Source of the DNA: Phalacrocorax aristotelis
Lineage: Eukaryota > Chordata > Aves > Suliformes > Phalacrocoracidae
Assembly (NCBI RefSeq): GCF_949628215.1
Contig: NC_134311.1
Span: forward strand, 78,052,090 to 78,116,089
Length of the DNA: 64,000 bases
Direction: 5' to 3'
Every line of letters starts with the position of its first letter. Within the stretch, counting starts at the first letter, position 1. Shown here piece by piece: positions 37,201 to 49,207 of this stretch. The notes under the pieces are model-generated. The model saw only the letters and a program-made list of their open reading frames with translations. It searched no databases and was not told the origin of the DNA. A program made the translations under genes and the position numbers.

Positions 37201-38995
37201 GGCTGTCAGGGTCTTCCATACGGGTGTGGGAGGAGGCCGGGCTCCCCTATAGAGACCTATGGGGCTGTCAGTCTCTTGCATAGGGGTATGGGAAAGGCCA
37301 TGCTCCCCTGTAGGGGCCTATGGGGCTGTCAGGCTCTTCCATAGGGGCGCGGGAGGAGGCCAGGCTCCCCTATAGGGACCTATGGGGCTGTCAGGCTCTT
37401 GCATAGGGGCGTGGGAGGAGGCCGTTCTCCCCTATAGGGACCTATGGGGCTGTCAGGGTCTTCCATACGGGTGTGGGAAAGGCCAGGCTCCCCTATAGGG
37501 GCCTATGGGGCTGTCAGGCTCTTCCATAGGGGTGTGGGAAAGGCCAGACTCCCCTATAGGGACCTATGGGGCTGTCAGGCTCTTCCGTAGGGGTGTGGGA
37601 AAGGCCAGGCTCCCCTATAGGGACCTATGGGGCTGTCAGGCTCTTCCATAGGGGTGTGCGAAAGGCCAGGCTCCCCTGTAGGAACCTATGGGGCTGTCAG
37701 GGTCTTCCATAGGGGTGTGGGAGGAGGCTAGGGTCCCCTATAGAGACCTATGGGGCTGTCAGGCTCTTGCATAGGGACGCGGGAGGAGGACAGGCTCCCC
37801 TATAGGGACCTATGGGGCTGTCAGGCTCTTGCATAGGGGCGTGGGAGGAGGCCGTTCTCCCCTATAGGGACCTATGGGGCTGTCTGGGTCTTCCATAGGG
37901 GTGTGGGAAAGGCCAGGCTCCCCTATAGGGGCCTATGGGGCTGTCAGGCTCTTCCGTAGGGGTGTGGGAAAGGCCAGGCTCCCCTATAGGGACCTATGGG
38001 GATGTCAGGCTCTTCCGTAGGGGTGTGGGAAAGGCCAGGCTCCCCTATAGGGGCCTATGGGGCTGTCAGCGTCTTCCATAGGGGTGTGGGAAAGGCCATG
38101 CTCCCCTATAGGGGCCTATGGGGCTGTCAGGGTCTTCCATAGGGGTGTGGGAGGAGGCCAGGCTCCCCTATAGGGGCCTATGGGGCTGTCAGGCTCTTCC
38201 ATAGGGGTGTGGGAAAGGCCAGACTCCCCTATAGGGACCTATGGGGCTGTCAGGCTCATCCATAGGGGCGTGGGAGGAGGCCGGGCTCCCCTGTAGGCGC
38301 CTATGGGGCTGTCTTGGTCTTCCATAGGGGTGTGGGAAAGGCCAGGCTCCCCTATAGGGGCCTATGGGGCTGTCAGGCTCTTCCGTAGGGGTGTGGGAAA
38401 GGCCAGGCTCCCCTATAGGGGCCTATGGGGCTGTCAGGCTCTTCCATAGTGGTGTGGGAAAGGCCAGGCTCCCCTATAGGGACCTATGGGGCTGTCAAGC
38501 TCTTCCGTAGGGATGTGTGAAAGGCCAGGCTCCCCTATAGGGACCTATGGGGCTGTCAGGGTCTTCCATAGCGGTGTGGGAGGAGGCCAGGCTCCCCTAT
38601 AGGGACCTATGGGGCTGTCAGGCTCTTGCATAGGGACGCGGGAGGAGGACAGGCTCCCCTATAGGGAGCTATGGGGCTGTCAGGGTCTTCCATACGGGTG
38701 TGGGAGGAGGCCGGGCTCCCCTATAGAGACCTATGGGGCTGTCAGGCTCTTGCATAGGGGTATGGGAAAGGCCATGCTCCCCTGTAGGGGCCTATGGGGC
38801 TGTCAGGCTCTTCCATAGGGGCGCGGGAGGAGGCCATGCTCCCCTATAGGGACCTATGGGGCTGTCAGGCTCTTGCATAGGGGCGTGGGAGGAGGCCGTT
38901 CTCCCCTATAGGGACCTATGGGGCTGTCAGGGTCTTCCATACGGGTGTGGGAAAGGCCAGGCTCCCCTATAGGGACCTATGGGGATGTCAGGCTC

Positions 38996-41900
38996 TTCCG
39001 TAGGGGTGTGGGAAAGGCCAGGCTCCCCTATAGGGACCTATGGGGCTGTCAGGCTCTTCCATAGGGGTGTGGGAAAGGCCAGGCTCCCCTGTAGGAACCT
39101 ATGGGGCTGTCAGGTTCTTCCATAGGGGTGTGGGAGGAGGCTAGGGTCCCCTATAGAGACCTATGGGGCTGTCAGGCTCTTGCATAGGGACGCGGGAGGA
39201 GGACAGGCTCCCCTATAGGGACCTATGGGGCTGTCAGGGTCTTCCATAGGGGCGTGGGAGGAGGCCGGGGTCCCCTGTGGGCGCCTATGGGGCTGTCTGG
39301 GTCTTCCATAGGGGTGTGGGAAAGGCCAGGCTCCCCTATAGAGACCTCTGGGGCTGTCAGGCTCTTCCATAGGGGTGTGGGAGGAGGCTAGGCTCCCCTA
39401 TAGGGACCTATGGGGCTGTCAGGCTCTTGCATAGGGACGCGGGAGGAGGACAGGCTCCCCTATAGGGACCTATGGGGCTGTCAGGCTCTTCCATAGGGGC
39501 GTGGGAGGAGGCCGGGCTCCCCTGTGGGAACCTATGGGGCTGTCTTGGTCTTCCATAGGGGTGTGGGAAAGGCCAGGCTCCCCTATAGAGACCTATGGGG
39601 CTGTCAGGGTCTTCCATAGGGGTGTGGGAGGAGGCTAGGGTCCCCTATAGAGACCTATGGGGCTGTCAGGCTCTTCCATAGGGGCGTGGGAGGAGGCCGG
39701 GCTCCCCTTTAGGCGCCTATGGGGCTGTCTTGGTCTTCCATAGGGGTGTGGGAAAGGCCAGGCTCCCCTATAGAGACCTATGGGGCTGTCAGGCTCTTCC
39801 GTAGGGGTGTGGGAAAGGCCAGGCTCCCCTATAGGGGCCTATGGGGCTGTCAGGCTCTTCCATAGTGGTGTGGGAAAGGCCAGGCTCCCCTATAGGGGCC
39901 TATGGGGCTGTCAGGCTCTTCCATAGGGGTGTGGGAAAGGCCAGGCTCCCCTATAGGGACCTATGGGGCTGTCAAGGTCTTCCGTAGGGATGTGTGAAAG
40001 GCCAGGCTCCCCTATAGGGACCTATGGGGCTGTCAGGGTCTTCCATAGCGGTGTGGGAGGAGGCCAGGCTCCCCTATAGGGACCTATGGGGCTGTCAGGC
40101 TCTTGCATAGGGACGCGGGAGGAGGACAGGCTCCCCTATAGGGAGCTATGGGGCTGTCAGGGTCTTCCATACGGGTGTGGGAGGAGGCCGGGCTCCCCTA
40201 TAGAGACCTATGGGGCTGTCAGGCTCTTGCATAGGGGTATGGGAAAGGCCATGCTCCCCTGTAGGGGCCTATGGGGCTGTCAGGCTCTTCCATAGGGGCG
40301 CGGGAGGAGGCCATGCTCCCCTATAGGGACCTATGGGGCTGTCAGGCTCTTGCATAGGGGCGTGGGAGGAGGCCGTTCTCCCCTATAGGGACCTATGGGG
40401 CTGTCAGGGTCTTCCATACGGGTGTGGGAAAGGCCAGGCTCCCCTATAGGGACCTATGGGGATGTCAGGCTCTTCCGTAGGGGTGTGGGAAAGGCCAGGC
40501 TCCCCTATAGGGGCCTATGGGGCTGTCAGCGTCTTCCATAGGGGTGTGGGAGGAGGCCAGGCTCCCCTATAGGGGCCTATGGGGCTGTCTGGGTCTTCCA
40601 TAGGGGTGTGGGAAAGGCCAGACTCCCCTATAGGGACCTATGGGGCTGTCAGGCTCTTCCGTAGGGGTGTGGGAAAGGCCAGGCTCCCCTATAGGGACCT
40701 ATGGGGCTGTCAGGCTCTTCCATAGGGGTGTGGGAAAGGCCAGGCTCCCCTGTAGGAACCTATGGGGCTGTCAGGTTCTTCCATAGGGGTGTGGGAGGAG
40801 GCTAGGGTCCCCTATAGAGACCTATGGGGCTGTCAGGCTCTTGCATAGGGACGCGGGAGGAGGACAGGCTCCCCTATAGGGACCTATGGGGCTGTCAGGG
40901 TCTTCCATAGGGGCGTGGGAGGAGGCCGGGGTCCCCTGTGGGCGCCTATGGGGCTGTCTGGGTCTTCCATAGGGGTGTGGGAAAGGCCAGGCTCCCCTAT
41001 AGAGACCTCTGGGGCTGTCAGGCTCTTCCATAGGGGTGTGGGAGGAGGCTAGGCTCCCCTATAGGGACCTATGGGGCTGTCAGGCTCTTGCATAGGGACG
41101 CGGGAGGAGGACAGGCTCCCCTATAGGGACCTATGGGGCTGTCAGGCTCTTCCATAGGGGCGTGGGAGGAGGCCGGGCTCCCCTGTGGGAACCTATGGGG
41201 CTGTCTTGGTCTTCCATAGGGGTGTGGGAAAGGCCAGGCTCCCCTATAGAGACCTATGGGGCTGTCAGGGTCTTCCATAGGGGTGTGGGAGGAGGCTAGG
41301 GTCCCCTATAGAGACCTATGGGGCTGTCAGGCTCTTCCATAGGGGCGTGGGAGGAGGCCGGGCTCCCCTTTAGGCGCCTATGGGGCTGTCTTGGTCTTCC
41401 ATAGGGGTGTGGGAAAGGCCAGGCTCCCCTATAGAGACCTATGGGGCTGTCAGGCTCTTCCGTAGGGGTGTGGGAAAGGCCAGGCTCCCCTATAGGGGCC
41501 TATGGGGCTGTCAGGCTCTTCCATAGTGGTGTGGGAAAGGCCAGGCTCCCCTATAGGGGCCTATGGGGCTGTCAGGCTCTTCCATAGGGGTGTGGGAAAG
41601 GCCAGGCTCCCCTATAGGGACCTATGGGGCTGTCAAGCTCTTCCGTAGGGATGTGTGAAAGGCCAGGCTCCCCTATAGGGACCTATGGGGCTGTCAGGCT
41701 CTTGCATAGGGACGCGGGAGGAGGACAGGCTCCCCTATAGGGAGCTATGGGGCTGTCAGGGTCTTCCATACGGGTGTGGGAGGAGGCCGGGCTCCCCTAC
41801 AGAGACCTATGGGGCTGTCAGTCTCTTGCATAGGGGTATGGGAAAGGCCATGCTCCCCTGTAGGGGCCTATGGGGCTGTCAGGCTCTTCCATAGGGGCGC

Positions 41901-42250
41901 GGGAGGAGGCCAGGCTCCCCTATAGGGACCTATGGGGCTGTCAGGCTCTTGCATAGGGGCGTGGGAGGAGGCCGTTCTCCCCTATAGGGACCTATGGGGC
42001 TGTCAGGGTCTTCCATACGGGTGTGGGAAAGGCCAGGCTCCCCTATAGGGGCCTATGGGGCTGTCAGGCTCTTCCATGGGCGTGTGGGAAAGGCCAGGCT
42101 CCCCTATAGGGACCTATGGGGATGTCAGGCTCTTCCGTAGGGGTGTGGGAAAGGCCAGGCTGCCCTATAGGGACCTATGGGGCTGTCAGGATCTTCCATA
42201 GGGGTGTGGGAAAAGGCCAGGCTCCCCTATAGGCACCTATGGGGCTGTCA
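38996..42250. repeat. Higher-order repeat, 1,661-bp offset, two diverged copies
   Basis: The same series of unit variants occurs at about 38996-40656 and again from about 40657, offset by 1,661 bp (27 units). The second copy lacks one 62-bp unit, so the offset falls to 1,599 bp beyond about 41.68 kb, and it carries scattered substitutions. This duplication straddles the left edge of the larger 3,934-bp block and must predate it, because both 3,934-bp copies contain it. Confidence 0.75.
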
Positions 42251-43012
42251 GGCTCTTCCATAGGGGTGTGGGTGGAGGCCAGGCTCCCCTACAGGGGCCT
42301 ATGGGGCTCTCAGGGTCTTCCATAGGGGTGCGGGAAAGGCCAGGCTCCCCTATAGGGACCTATGGGGCTGTCAGGCTCTTCCGTAGGGGTCTGGGAGGAG
42401 GCCGTTCTCCCCTATAGGGGCCTATGGGGCTGTCAGGGTCTTCCGTAGGGGTGTGGGAAAGGCCAGGCTCCCCTATAGGGGCCTATGGGGCTGTCACGCT
42501 CCTCCATAGTGGTGTGGGAAAGGCCAGGCTCCCCTATAGGGGCCTATGGGGCTGTCAGGCTCTTCCATGGGCGTGTGGGAAAGGCCAGGCTCCCCTATAG
42601 AGACCTATGGGGCTGTCAGGCTCTTCCATGGGCGTGTGGGAAAGGCCAGGCTCCCCTATAGGCACCTATGGGGCTGTCAGGCTCTTCCATAGGGGTGTGG
42701 GAGGAGGCCACGCTCCCCTATAGGGGCCTATGGAGCTGTCAGGGTCTTCCATAGGGGTGTGGGAAAGGCCAGGCTCCCCTATAGGGGCCTATGGGGCTGT
42801 CAGGCTCTTCCGTAGGGGTGTGGGAAAGGCCAGGCTCCCCTATAGGGACCTATGGGGCTGTCAGGCTCCTCCATAGTGGTGTGGGAAAGGCCAGGCTCCC
42901 CTATAGGGGCCTATGGGGCTGTCAGGCTCTTCCACAGGGGTGTGGGAAAGTCCAGGCTCCCCTATAGGGGCCTATGGGGCTGTCAGGCTCTTGCGTAGGG
43001 GTGTGGGAAAGT
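39079..43012. repeat. 3,934-bp tandem block, copy A (64 units)
   Basis: It is matched base for base, apart from rare substitutions, by the next block. Six separate landmarks (for example 39161/43095, 40086/44020, 41685/45619) share the identical 3,934-bp offset. The left limit is the GGCC/GTCC mismatch at 39078/43012. Confidence 0.9.
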
Positions 43013-46000
43013 CCAGGCTCCCCTGTAGGAACCTATGGGGCTGTCAGGTTCTTCCATAGGGGTGTGGGAGGAGGCTAGGGTCCCCTATAGAGACCTATGG
43101 GGCTGTCAGGCTCTTGCATAGGGACGCGGGAGGAGGACAGGCTCCCCTATAGGGACCTATGGGGCTGTCAGGGTCTTCCATAGGGGCGTGGGAGGAGGCC
43201 GGGGTCCCCTGTGGGCGCCTATGGGGCTGTCTGGGTCTTCCATAGGGGTGTGGGAAAGGCCAGGCTCCCCTATAGAGACCTCTGGGGCTGTCAGGCTCTT
43301 CCATAGGGGTGTGGGAGGAGGCTAGGCTCCCCTATAGGGACCTATGGGGCTGTCAGGCTCTTGCATAGGGACGCGGGAGGAGGACAGGCTCCCCTATAGG
43401 GACCTATGGGGCTGTCAGGCTCTTCCATAGGGGCGTGGGAGGAGGCCGGGCTCCCCTGTGGGAACCTATGGGGCTGTCTTGGTCTTCCATAGGGGTGTGG
43501 GAAAGGCCAGGCTCCCCTATAGAGACCTATGGGGCTGTCAGGGTCTTCCATAGGGGTGTGGGAGGAGGCTAGGGTCCCCTATAGAGACCTATGGGGCTGT
43601 CAGGCTCTTCCATAGGGGCGTGGGAGGAGGCCGGGCTCCCCTTTAGGCGCCTATGGGGCTGTCTTGGTCTTCCATAGGGGTGTGGGAAAGGCCAGGCTCC
43701 CCTATAGAGACCTATGGGGCTGTCAGGCTCTTCCGTAGGGGTGTGGGAAAGGCCAGGCTCCCCTATAGGGGCCTATGGGGCTGTCAGGCTCTTCCATAGT
43801 GGTGTGGGAAAGGCCAGGCTCCCCTATAGGGGCCTATGGGGCTGTCAGGCTCTTCCATAGGGGTGTGGGAAAGGCCAGGCTCCCCTATAGGGACCTATGG
43901 GGCTGTCAAGGTCTTCCGTAGGGATGTGTGAAAGGCCAGGCTCCCCTATAGGGACCTATGGGGCTGTCAGGGTCTTCCATAGCGGTGTGGGAGGAGGCCA
44001 GGCTCCCCTATAGGGACCTATGGGGCTGTCAGGCTCTTGCATAGGGACGCGGGAGGAGGACAGGCTCCCCTATAGGGAGCTATGGGGCTGTCAGGGTCTT
44101 CCATACGGGTGTGGGAGGAGGCCGGGCTCCCCTATAGAGACCTATGGGGCTGTCAGGCTCTTGCATAGGGGTATGGGAAAGGCCATGCTCCCCTGTAGGG
44201 GCCTATGGGGCTGTCAGGCTCTTCCATAGGGGCGCGGGAGGAGGCCATGCTCCCCTATAGGGACCTATGGGGCTGTCAGGCTCTTGCATAGGGGCGTGGG
44301 AGGAGGCCGTTCTCCCCTATAGGGACCTATGGGGCTGTCAGGGTCTTCCATACGGGTGTGGGAAAGGCCAGGCTCCCCTATAGGGACCTATGGGGATGTC
44401 AGGCTCTTCCGTAGGGGTGTGGGAAAGGCCAGGCTCCCCTATAGGGGCCTATGGGGCTGTCAGCGTCTTCCATAGGGGTGTGGGAGGAGGCCAGGCTCCC
44501 CTATAGGGGCCTATGGGGCTGTCTGGGTCTTCCATAGGGGTGTGGGAAAGGCCAGACTCCCCTATAGGGACCTATGGGGCTGTCAGGCTCTTCCGTAGGG
44601 GTGTGGGAAAGGCCAGGCTCCCCTATAGGGACCTATGGGGCTGTCAGGCTCTTCCATAGGGGTGTGGGAAAGGCCAGGCTCCCCTGTAGGAACCTATGGG
44701 GCTGTCAGGTTCTTCCATAGGGGTGTGGGAGGAGGCTAGGGTCCCCTATAGAGACCTATGGGGCTGTCAGGCTCTTGCATAGGGACGCGGGAGGAGGACA
44801 GGCTCCCCTATAGGGACCTATGGGGCTGTCAGGGTCTTCCATAGGGGCGTGGGAGGAGGCCGGGGTCCCCTGTGGGCGCCTATGGGGCTGTCTGGGTCTT
44901 CCATAGGGGTGTGGGAAAGGCCAGGCTCCCCTATAGAGACCTCTGGGGCTGTCAGGCTCTTCCATAGGGGTGTGGGAGGAGGCTAGGCTCCCCTATAGGG
45001 ACCTATGGGGCTGTCAGGCTCTTGCATAGGGACGCGGGAGGAGGACAGGCTCCCCTATAGGGACCTATGGGGCTGTCAGGCTCTTCCATAGGGGCGTGGG
45101 AGGAGGCCGGGCTCCCCTGTGGGAACCTATGGGGCTGTCTTGGTCTTCCATAGGGGTGTGGGAAAGGCCAGGCTCCCCTATAGAGACCTATGGGGCTGTC
45201 AGGGTCTTCCATAGGGGTGTGGGAGGAGGCTAGGGTCCCCTATAGAGACCTATGGGGCTGTCAGGCTCTTCCATAGGGGCGTGGGAGGAGGCCGGGCTCC
45301 CCTTTAGGCGCCTATGGGGCTGTCTTGGTCTTCCATAGGGGTGTGGGAAAGGCCAGGCTCCCCTATAGAGACCTATGGGGCTGTCAGGCTCTTCCGTAGG
45401 GGTGTGGGAAAGGCCAGGCTCCCCTATAGGGGCCTATGGGGCTGTCAGGCTCTTCCATAGTGGTGTGGGAAAGGCCAGGCTCCCCTATAGGGGCCTATGG
45501 GGCTGTCAGGCTCTTCCATAGGGGTGTGGGAAAGGCCAGGCTCCCCTATAGGGACCTATGGGGCTGTCAAGCTCTTCCGTAGGGATGTGTGAAAGGCCAG
45601 GCTCCCCTATAGGGACCTATGGGGCTGTCAGGCTCTTGCATAGGGACGCGGGAGGAGGACAGGCTCCCCTATAGGGAGCTATGGGGCTGTCAGGGTCTTC
45701 CATACGGGTGTGGGAGGAGGCCGGGCTCCCCTACAGAGACCTATGGGGCTGTCAGTCTCTTGCATAGGGGTATGGGAAAGGCCATGCTCCCCTGTAGGGG
45801 CCTATGGGGCTGTCAGGCTCTTCCATAGGGGCGCGGGAGGAGGCCATGCTCCCCTATAGGGACCTATGGGGCTGTCAGGCTCTTGCATAGGGGCGTGGGA
45901 GGAGGCCGTTCTCCCCTATAGGGACCTATGGGGCTGTCAGGGTCTTCCATACGGGTGTGGGAAAGGCCAGGCTCCCCTATAGGGGCCTATGGGGCTGTCA

Positions 46001-46942
46001 GGCTCTTCCATGGGCGTGTGGGAAAGGCCAGGCTCCCCTATAGGGACCTATGGGGATGTCAGGCTCTTCCGTAGGGGTGTGGGAAAGGCCAGGCTGCCCT
46101 ATAGGGACCTATGGGGCTGTCAGGATCTTCCATAGGGGTGTGGGAAAAGGCCAGGCTCCCCTATAGGCACCTATGGGGCTGTCAGGCTCTTCCATAGGGG
46201 TGTGGGTGGAGGCCAGGCTCCCCTACAGGGGCCTATGGGGCTCTCAGGGTCTTCCATAGGGGTGCGGGAAAGGCCAGGCTCCCCTATAGGGACCTATGGG
46301 GCTGTCAGGCTCTTCCGTAGGGGTCTGGGAGGAGGCCGTTCTCCCCTATAGGGGCCTATGGGGCTGTCAGGGTCTTCCGTAGGGGTGTGGGAAAGGCCAG
46401 GCTCCCCTATAGGGGCCTATGGGGCTGTCACGCTCCTCCATAGTGGTGTGGGAAAGGCCAGGCTCCCCTATAGGGGCCTATGGGGCTGTCAGGCTCTTCC
46501 ATGGGCGTGTGGGAAAGGCCAGGCTCCCCTATAGAGACCTATGGGGCTGTCAGGCTCTTCCATGGGCGTGTGGGAAAGGCCAGGCTCCCCTATAGGCACC
46601 TATGGGGCTGTCAGGCTCTTCCATAGGGGTGTGGGAGGAGGCCACGCTCCCCTATAGGGGCCTATGGAGCTGTCAGGGTCTTCCATAGGGGTGTGGGAAA
46701 GGCCAGGCTCCCCTATAGGGGCCTATGGGGCTGTCAGGCTCTTCCGTAGGGGTGTGGGAAAGGCCAGGCTCCCCTATAGGGACCTATGGGGCTGTCAGGC
46801 TCCTCCATAGTGGTGTGGGAAAGGCCAGGCTCCCCTATAGGGGCCTATGGGGCTGTCAGGCTCTTCCACAGGGGTGTGGGAAAGTCCAGGCTCCCCTATA
46901 GGGGCCTATGGGGCTGTCAGGCTCTTGCGTAGGGGTGTGGGA
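43013..46942. repeat. 3,934-bp tandem block, copy B
   Basis: This is a direct adjacent duplicate of copy A. Identity stops at 46943, where the unit changes to the AGGAGG form. In the stretches I compared, one substitution was seen (an AGG/ATG difference near 41912/45846). The near-identity means the duplication is very recent, or is an assembly product. Confidence 0.88.
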
Positions 46943-48468
46943 GGAGGCCAGGCTCCCCTATAGGGACCTATGGGGCTGTCAGGCTCTTCCATGGGCGTGT
47001 GGGGAAGGCCAGGCTCCCCTATAGGGGCCTATGGGGCTGTCAAGGTCTTCCATAGGGGTGTGGGAGGAGGCCAGGCTCCCCTATAGGGACCTATGGGGCT
47101 GTCAGGGTCTTCCATAGGGGTGTGGGAAAGGCCATGCTCCCCTATAGGGACCTATGGGGCTGTCAGGCTCTTCCATAGGGGTGTGGGAGGAGGCCAGGCT
47201 CCCCTATAGGGGCCTATGGGGCTGTCAGGTTCTTCCATAGGGGTGTGGGAGGAGGCCAGGCTCCCCTATAGGGGCCTATGGGGCTGTCAGGATCTTCCAT
47301 AGGGGTGTGGGAAGAGGCCAGGCTCCCCTATAGGGACCTATGGGGCTGTCAGGCTCTTGCATAGGGGTGTGGGAAATGCCAGGCTCCCCTATAGGGGCCT
47401 ATGGGGCTGTCAGGATCTTCCATAGGGGTGTGGGAAGAGGCCAGGCTCCCCTATAGGGGCCTATGGGGCTGTCAGGCTCTTGCATAGGGGTGTGGGGAAG
47501 GCCAGGCTCCCCTATAGGGGCCTATGGGGCTGTCAGCGTCTTCCATAGGGGTGTGGGAGGAGGCCAGGCTCCCCTATAGGGACCTATGGGGCTGTCAGGC
47601 TCTTGCATAGCGACGCGGGAGAAGGCCAGGCTCCCCTATAGGTGCCTATGGGGCTGTCAGGGTCTTCCATACGGGTGTGGGAGGAGGCCGGGCTCCCCTA
47701 TAGAGACCTATGGGGCTGTCAGGCTCTTCCACAGGGGTGTGGGAAAGGCCAGGCTCCCCTATAGGGACCTATGGGGCTGTCAGGCTCCTCCATAGGGGTG
47801 TGGGAAAGGCCAGGCTCCCCTATACGGGCCTATGGGTCTGTCAGGATCTTCCATAGGGATGTGGGAAAAGGCCAGGCTCCCCTATAGGGACCTAAGGGGC
47901 TGTCAGGGTCTTCCTTAGGGGTGTGGGAGGAGGCCAGCCTCCCCTATAAGGACCTATGGGGCTGTCAGGCTCTTCCATAGGGGTGTAGGGAAGGCCAGGC
48001 TCCCCTATAGGGACCTATGGGGCTGTCAGGCTCCTCCATATGGGTGTGGGAAAGGCCATGATCTGCTATAGGGGCCTATGGGTCGATCAGGCTCCTCCAC
48101 AGGGGCACAGGAGGAGGCCAGGCTCCCCTATAGGGGCCTATGGGGTGGTCAGGCTCATCCACAGGGTCACGGGAGGAGGTCAGTCTCCCCTATAGGGACC
48201 TATGGTGCCAACTTTCAAGCCAGCTTTCCATCTCATTGGGGATCTCTGCATCCAGGAAATCCTAGCTCCGTTTGTTGTGGTCAGTCAGCTGAAAAATCCC
48301 AATAACGAAATCATGCAATGTAGTGTACAGTCGATATTATTCCAGGGGAAACAGCCCCAGGTGGTGTGCAGTTCATGGCTAATCATAAGAGCTCGTCCTC
48401 ATGCCAGCCTTTCTTGGTGTGTTCTCTCCCACAGCTCCCTTGGGAGTGAGCAAGTACCTTGGTACTGA

Positions 48469-49207
48469 ACAGCCCCCCGCACCAGCACAGGCTGGGGGGG
48501 ACCTGCTGGGGAGCGGCTCTGCTGAGAGGCCCTGGGGGTGCTGGGGGGCAGCGAGGTGACCCTGAGCCAGCACCGGGCCCTTGGGGCCAAGGGGGCCAGC
48601 GGTGCCCTGGGGGGCATGGAAGGGAGTGTGGCCAGCAGGGCGAGGGAGGTTCTCCTCCCCCTCTGCTCTGCCCCAGTGAGGCCACAGCTGCAGGGCTGCG
48701 GCCAGGTCTGGGCCCCCCAGCCCAAGAAGGGCAGGGAGCTGCTGGAGCAAGGCCAGCGCAGAGCTGCCAAGGTGATCAGGGGCTGGAGCATCTCCCTGGT
48801 GAGGAAAGGCTGAGAGACCTGGGCTTGTTCAGCCTGGAGAAGAGAAGCCTGAGGGGGGATCTCATCAGTGCCTATAAATATCTGAAGGGCGGGTGTCAGG
48901 ACGATGGGGCCGGGCTCTTTTCAGTGGTGCCCAACGCCAGGCCAAGGGGCCACGGGCACAAGCTGGAACACGGGAAGTTCCCCCTGACCATGAGGAGAAA
49001 CCCCTTTGCTGTGCGGGTGCCAGAGCAGGGGCACAGGCTGCCCAGAGAGGCTGTGGGGTCCCTTCCCTGGAGACATTCACCCCCCGCCTGGACGCGGCCC
49101 TGTGCCCCTGCTCTGGGGGTGCCTGCTCATGCAGGGGTGGGACGGGGTGAGCTCCAGAGGGCCCTGCCAACCCTCGCCAGTCTGGGGTTCTGTGACATAC
49201 TGAAATA
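48469..49207 (+). mobile_element. CR1 LINE, long 3'-end copy
   Basis: About 740 bp matches the avian CR1 end of ORF2 and 3'UTR on the plus strand. Recognisable segments are ACCAGCACAGGCTGGGGG, AGCATCTCCCTGGTGAGGAA, CAGCCTGGAGAAGAGAAG, CTATAAATATCTGAAGGGCG, GGCTGCCCAGAGAGGCTGTG and a terminal GTTCTGTGACATACTGAAAT. It is 5'-truncated and unusually GC-rich, with no intact reverse transcriptase. It starts about 260 bp beyond the last satellite unit. The long open frames here belong to it and are not genes. Confidence 0.9.

Larger units (their letters stand above)
33736..48208. repeat. 14.5-kb minisatellite array, 61/62-bp unit, about 235 copies
   Basis: The array is uninterrupted head-to-tail copies of a G-rich (plus strand) unit. 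In order, each unit has CCTATGGGGCTGTCAGG, CTCTTCCATAGGGGTGTGGG, then either AAAGGCCAGG (61-bp form) or AGGAGGCCAGG (62-bp form), then CTCCCCTATAGGG. The unit boundary forms the 12-bp palindrome CCCCTATAGGGG in many copies. Units differ at a small set of recurrent positions (CATAGG/CGTAGG, CAGGCTC/CAGGGTC, GGGACC/GGGGCC/GAGACC), which mark higher-order repeats. The outermost units are the most diverged, as expected if exchange homogenises the interior. It lies between PSTPIP2 and EPG5, nearly touching the EPG5 promoter. It contains recurring 69-codon open frames on both strands, which are by-products of the periodicity. Confidence 0.97.

Noticed and set aside
35537..47795. Recurring 69-codon open frames on both strands of the array
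   Set aside because: They follow from the 61+62-bp periodicity, recur in register with it on both strands, and show no gene-like context. They are not protein genes.
33736..48208. CRISPR-like or telomeric repeat
   Set aside because: Units are contiguous without unique spacers, and the unit has no telomere hexamer. It is a eukaryotic minisatellite.
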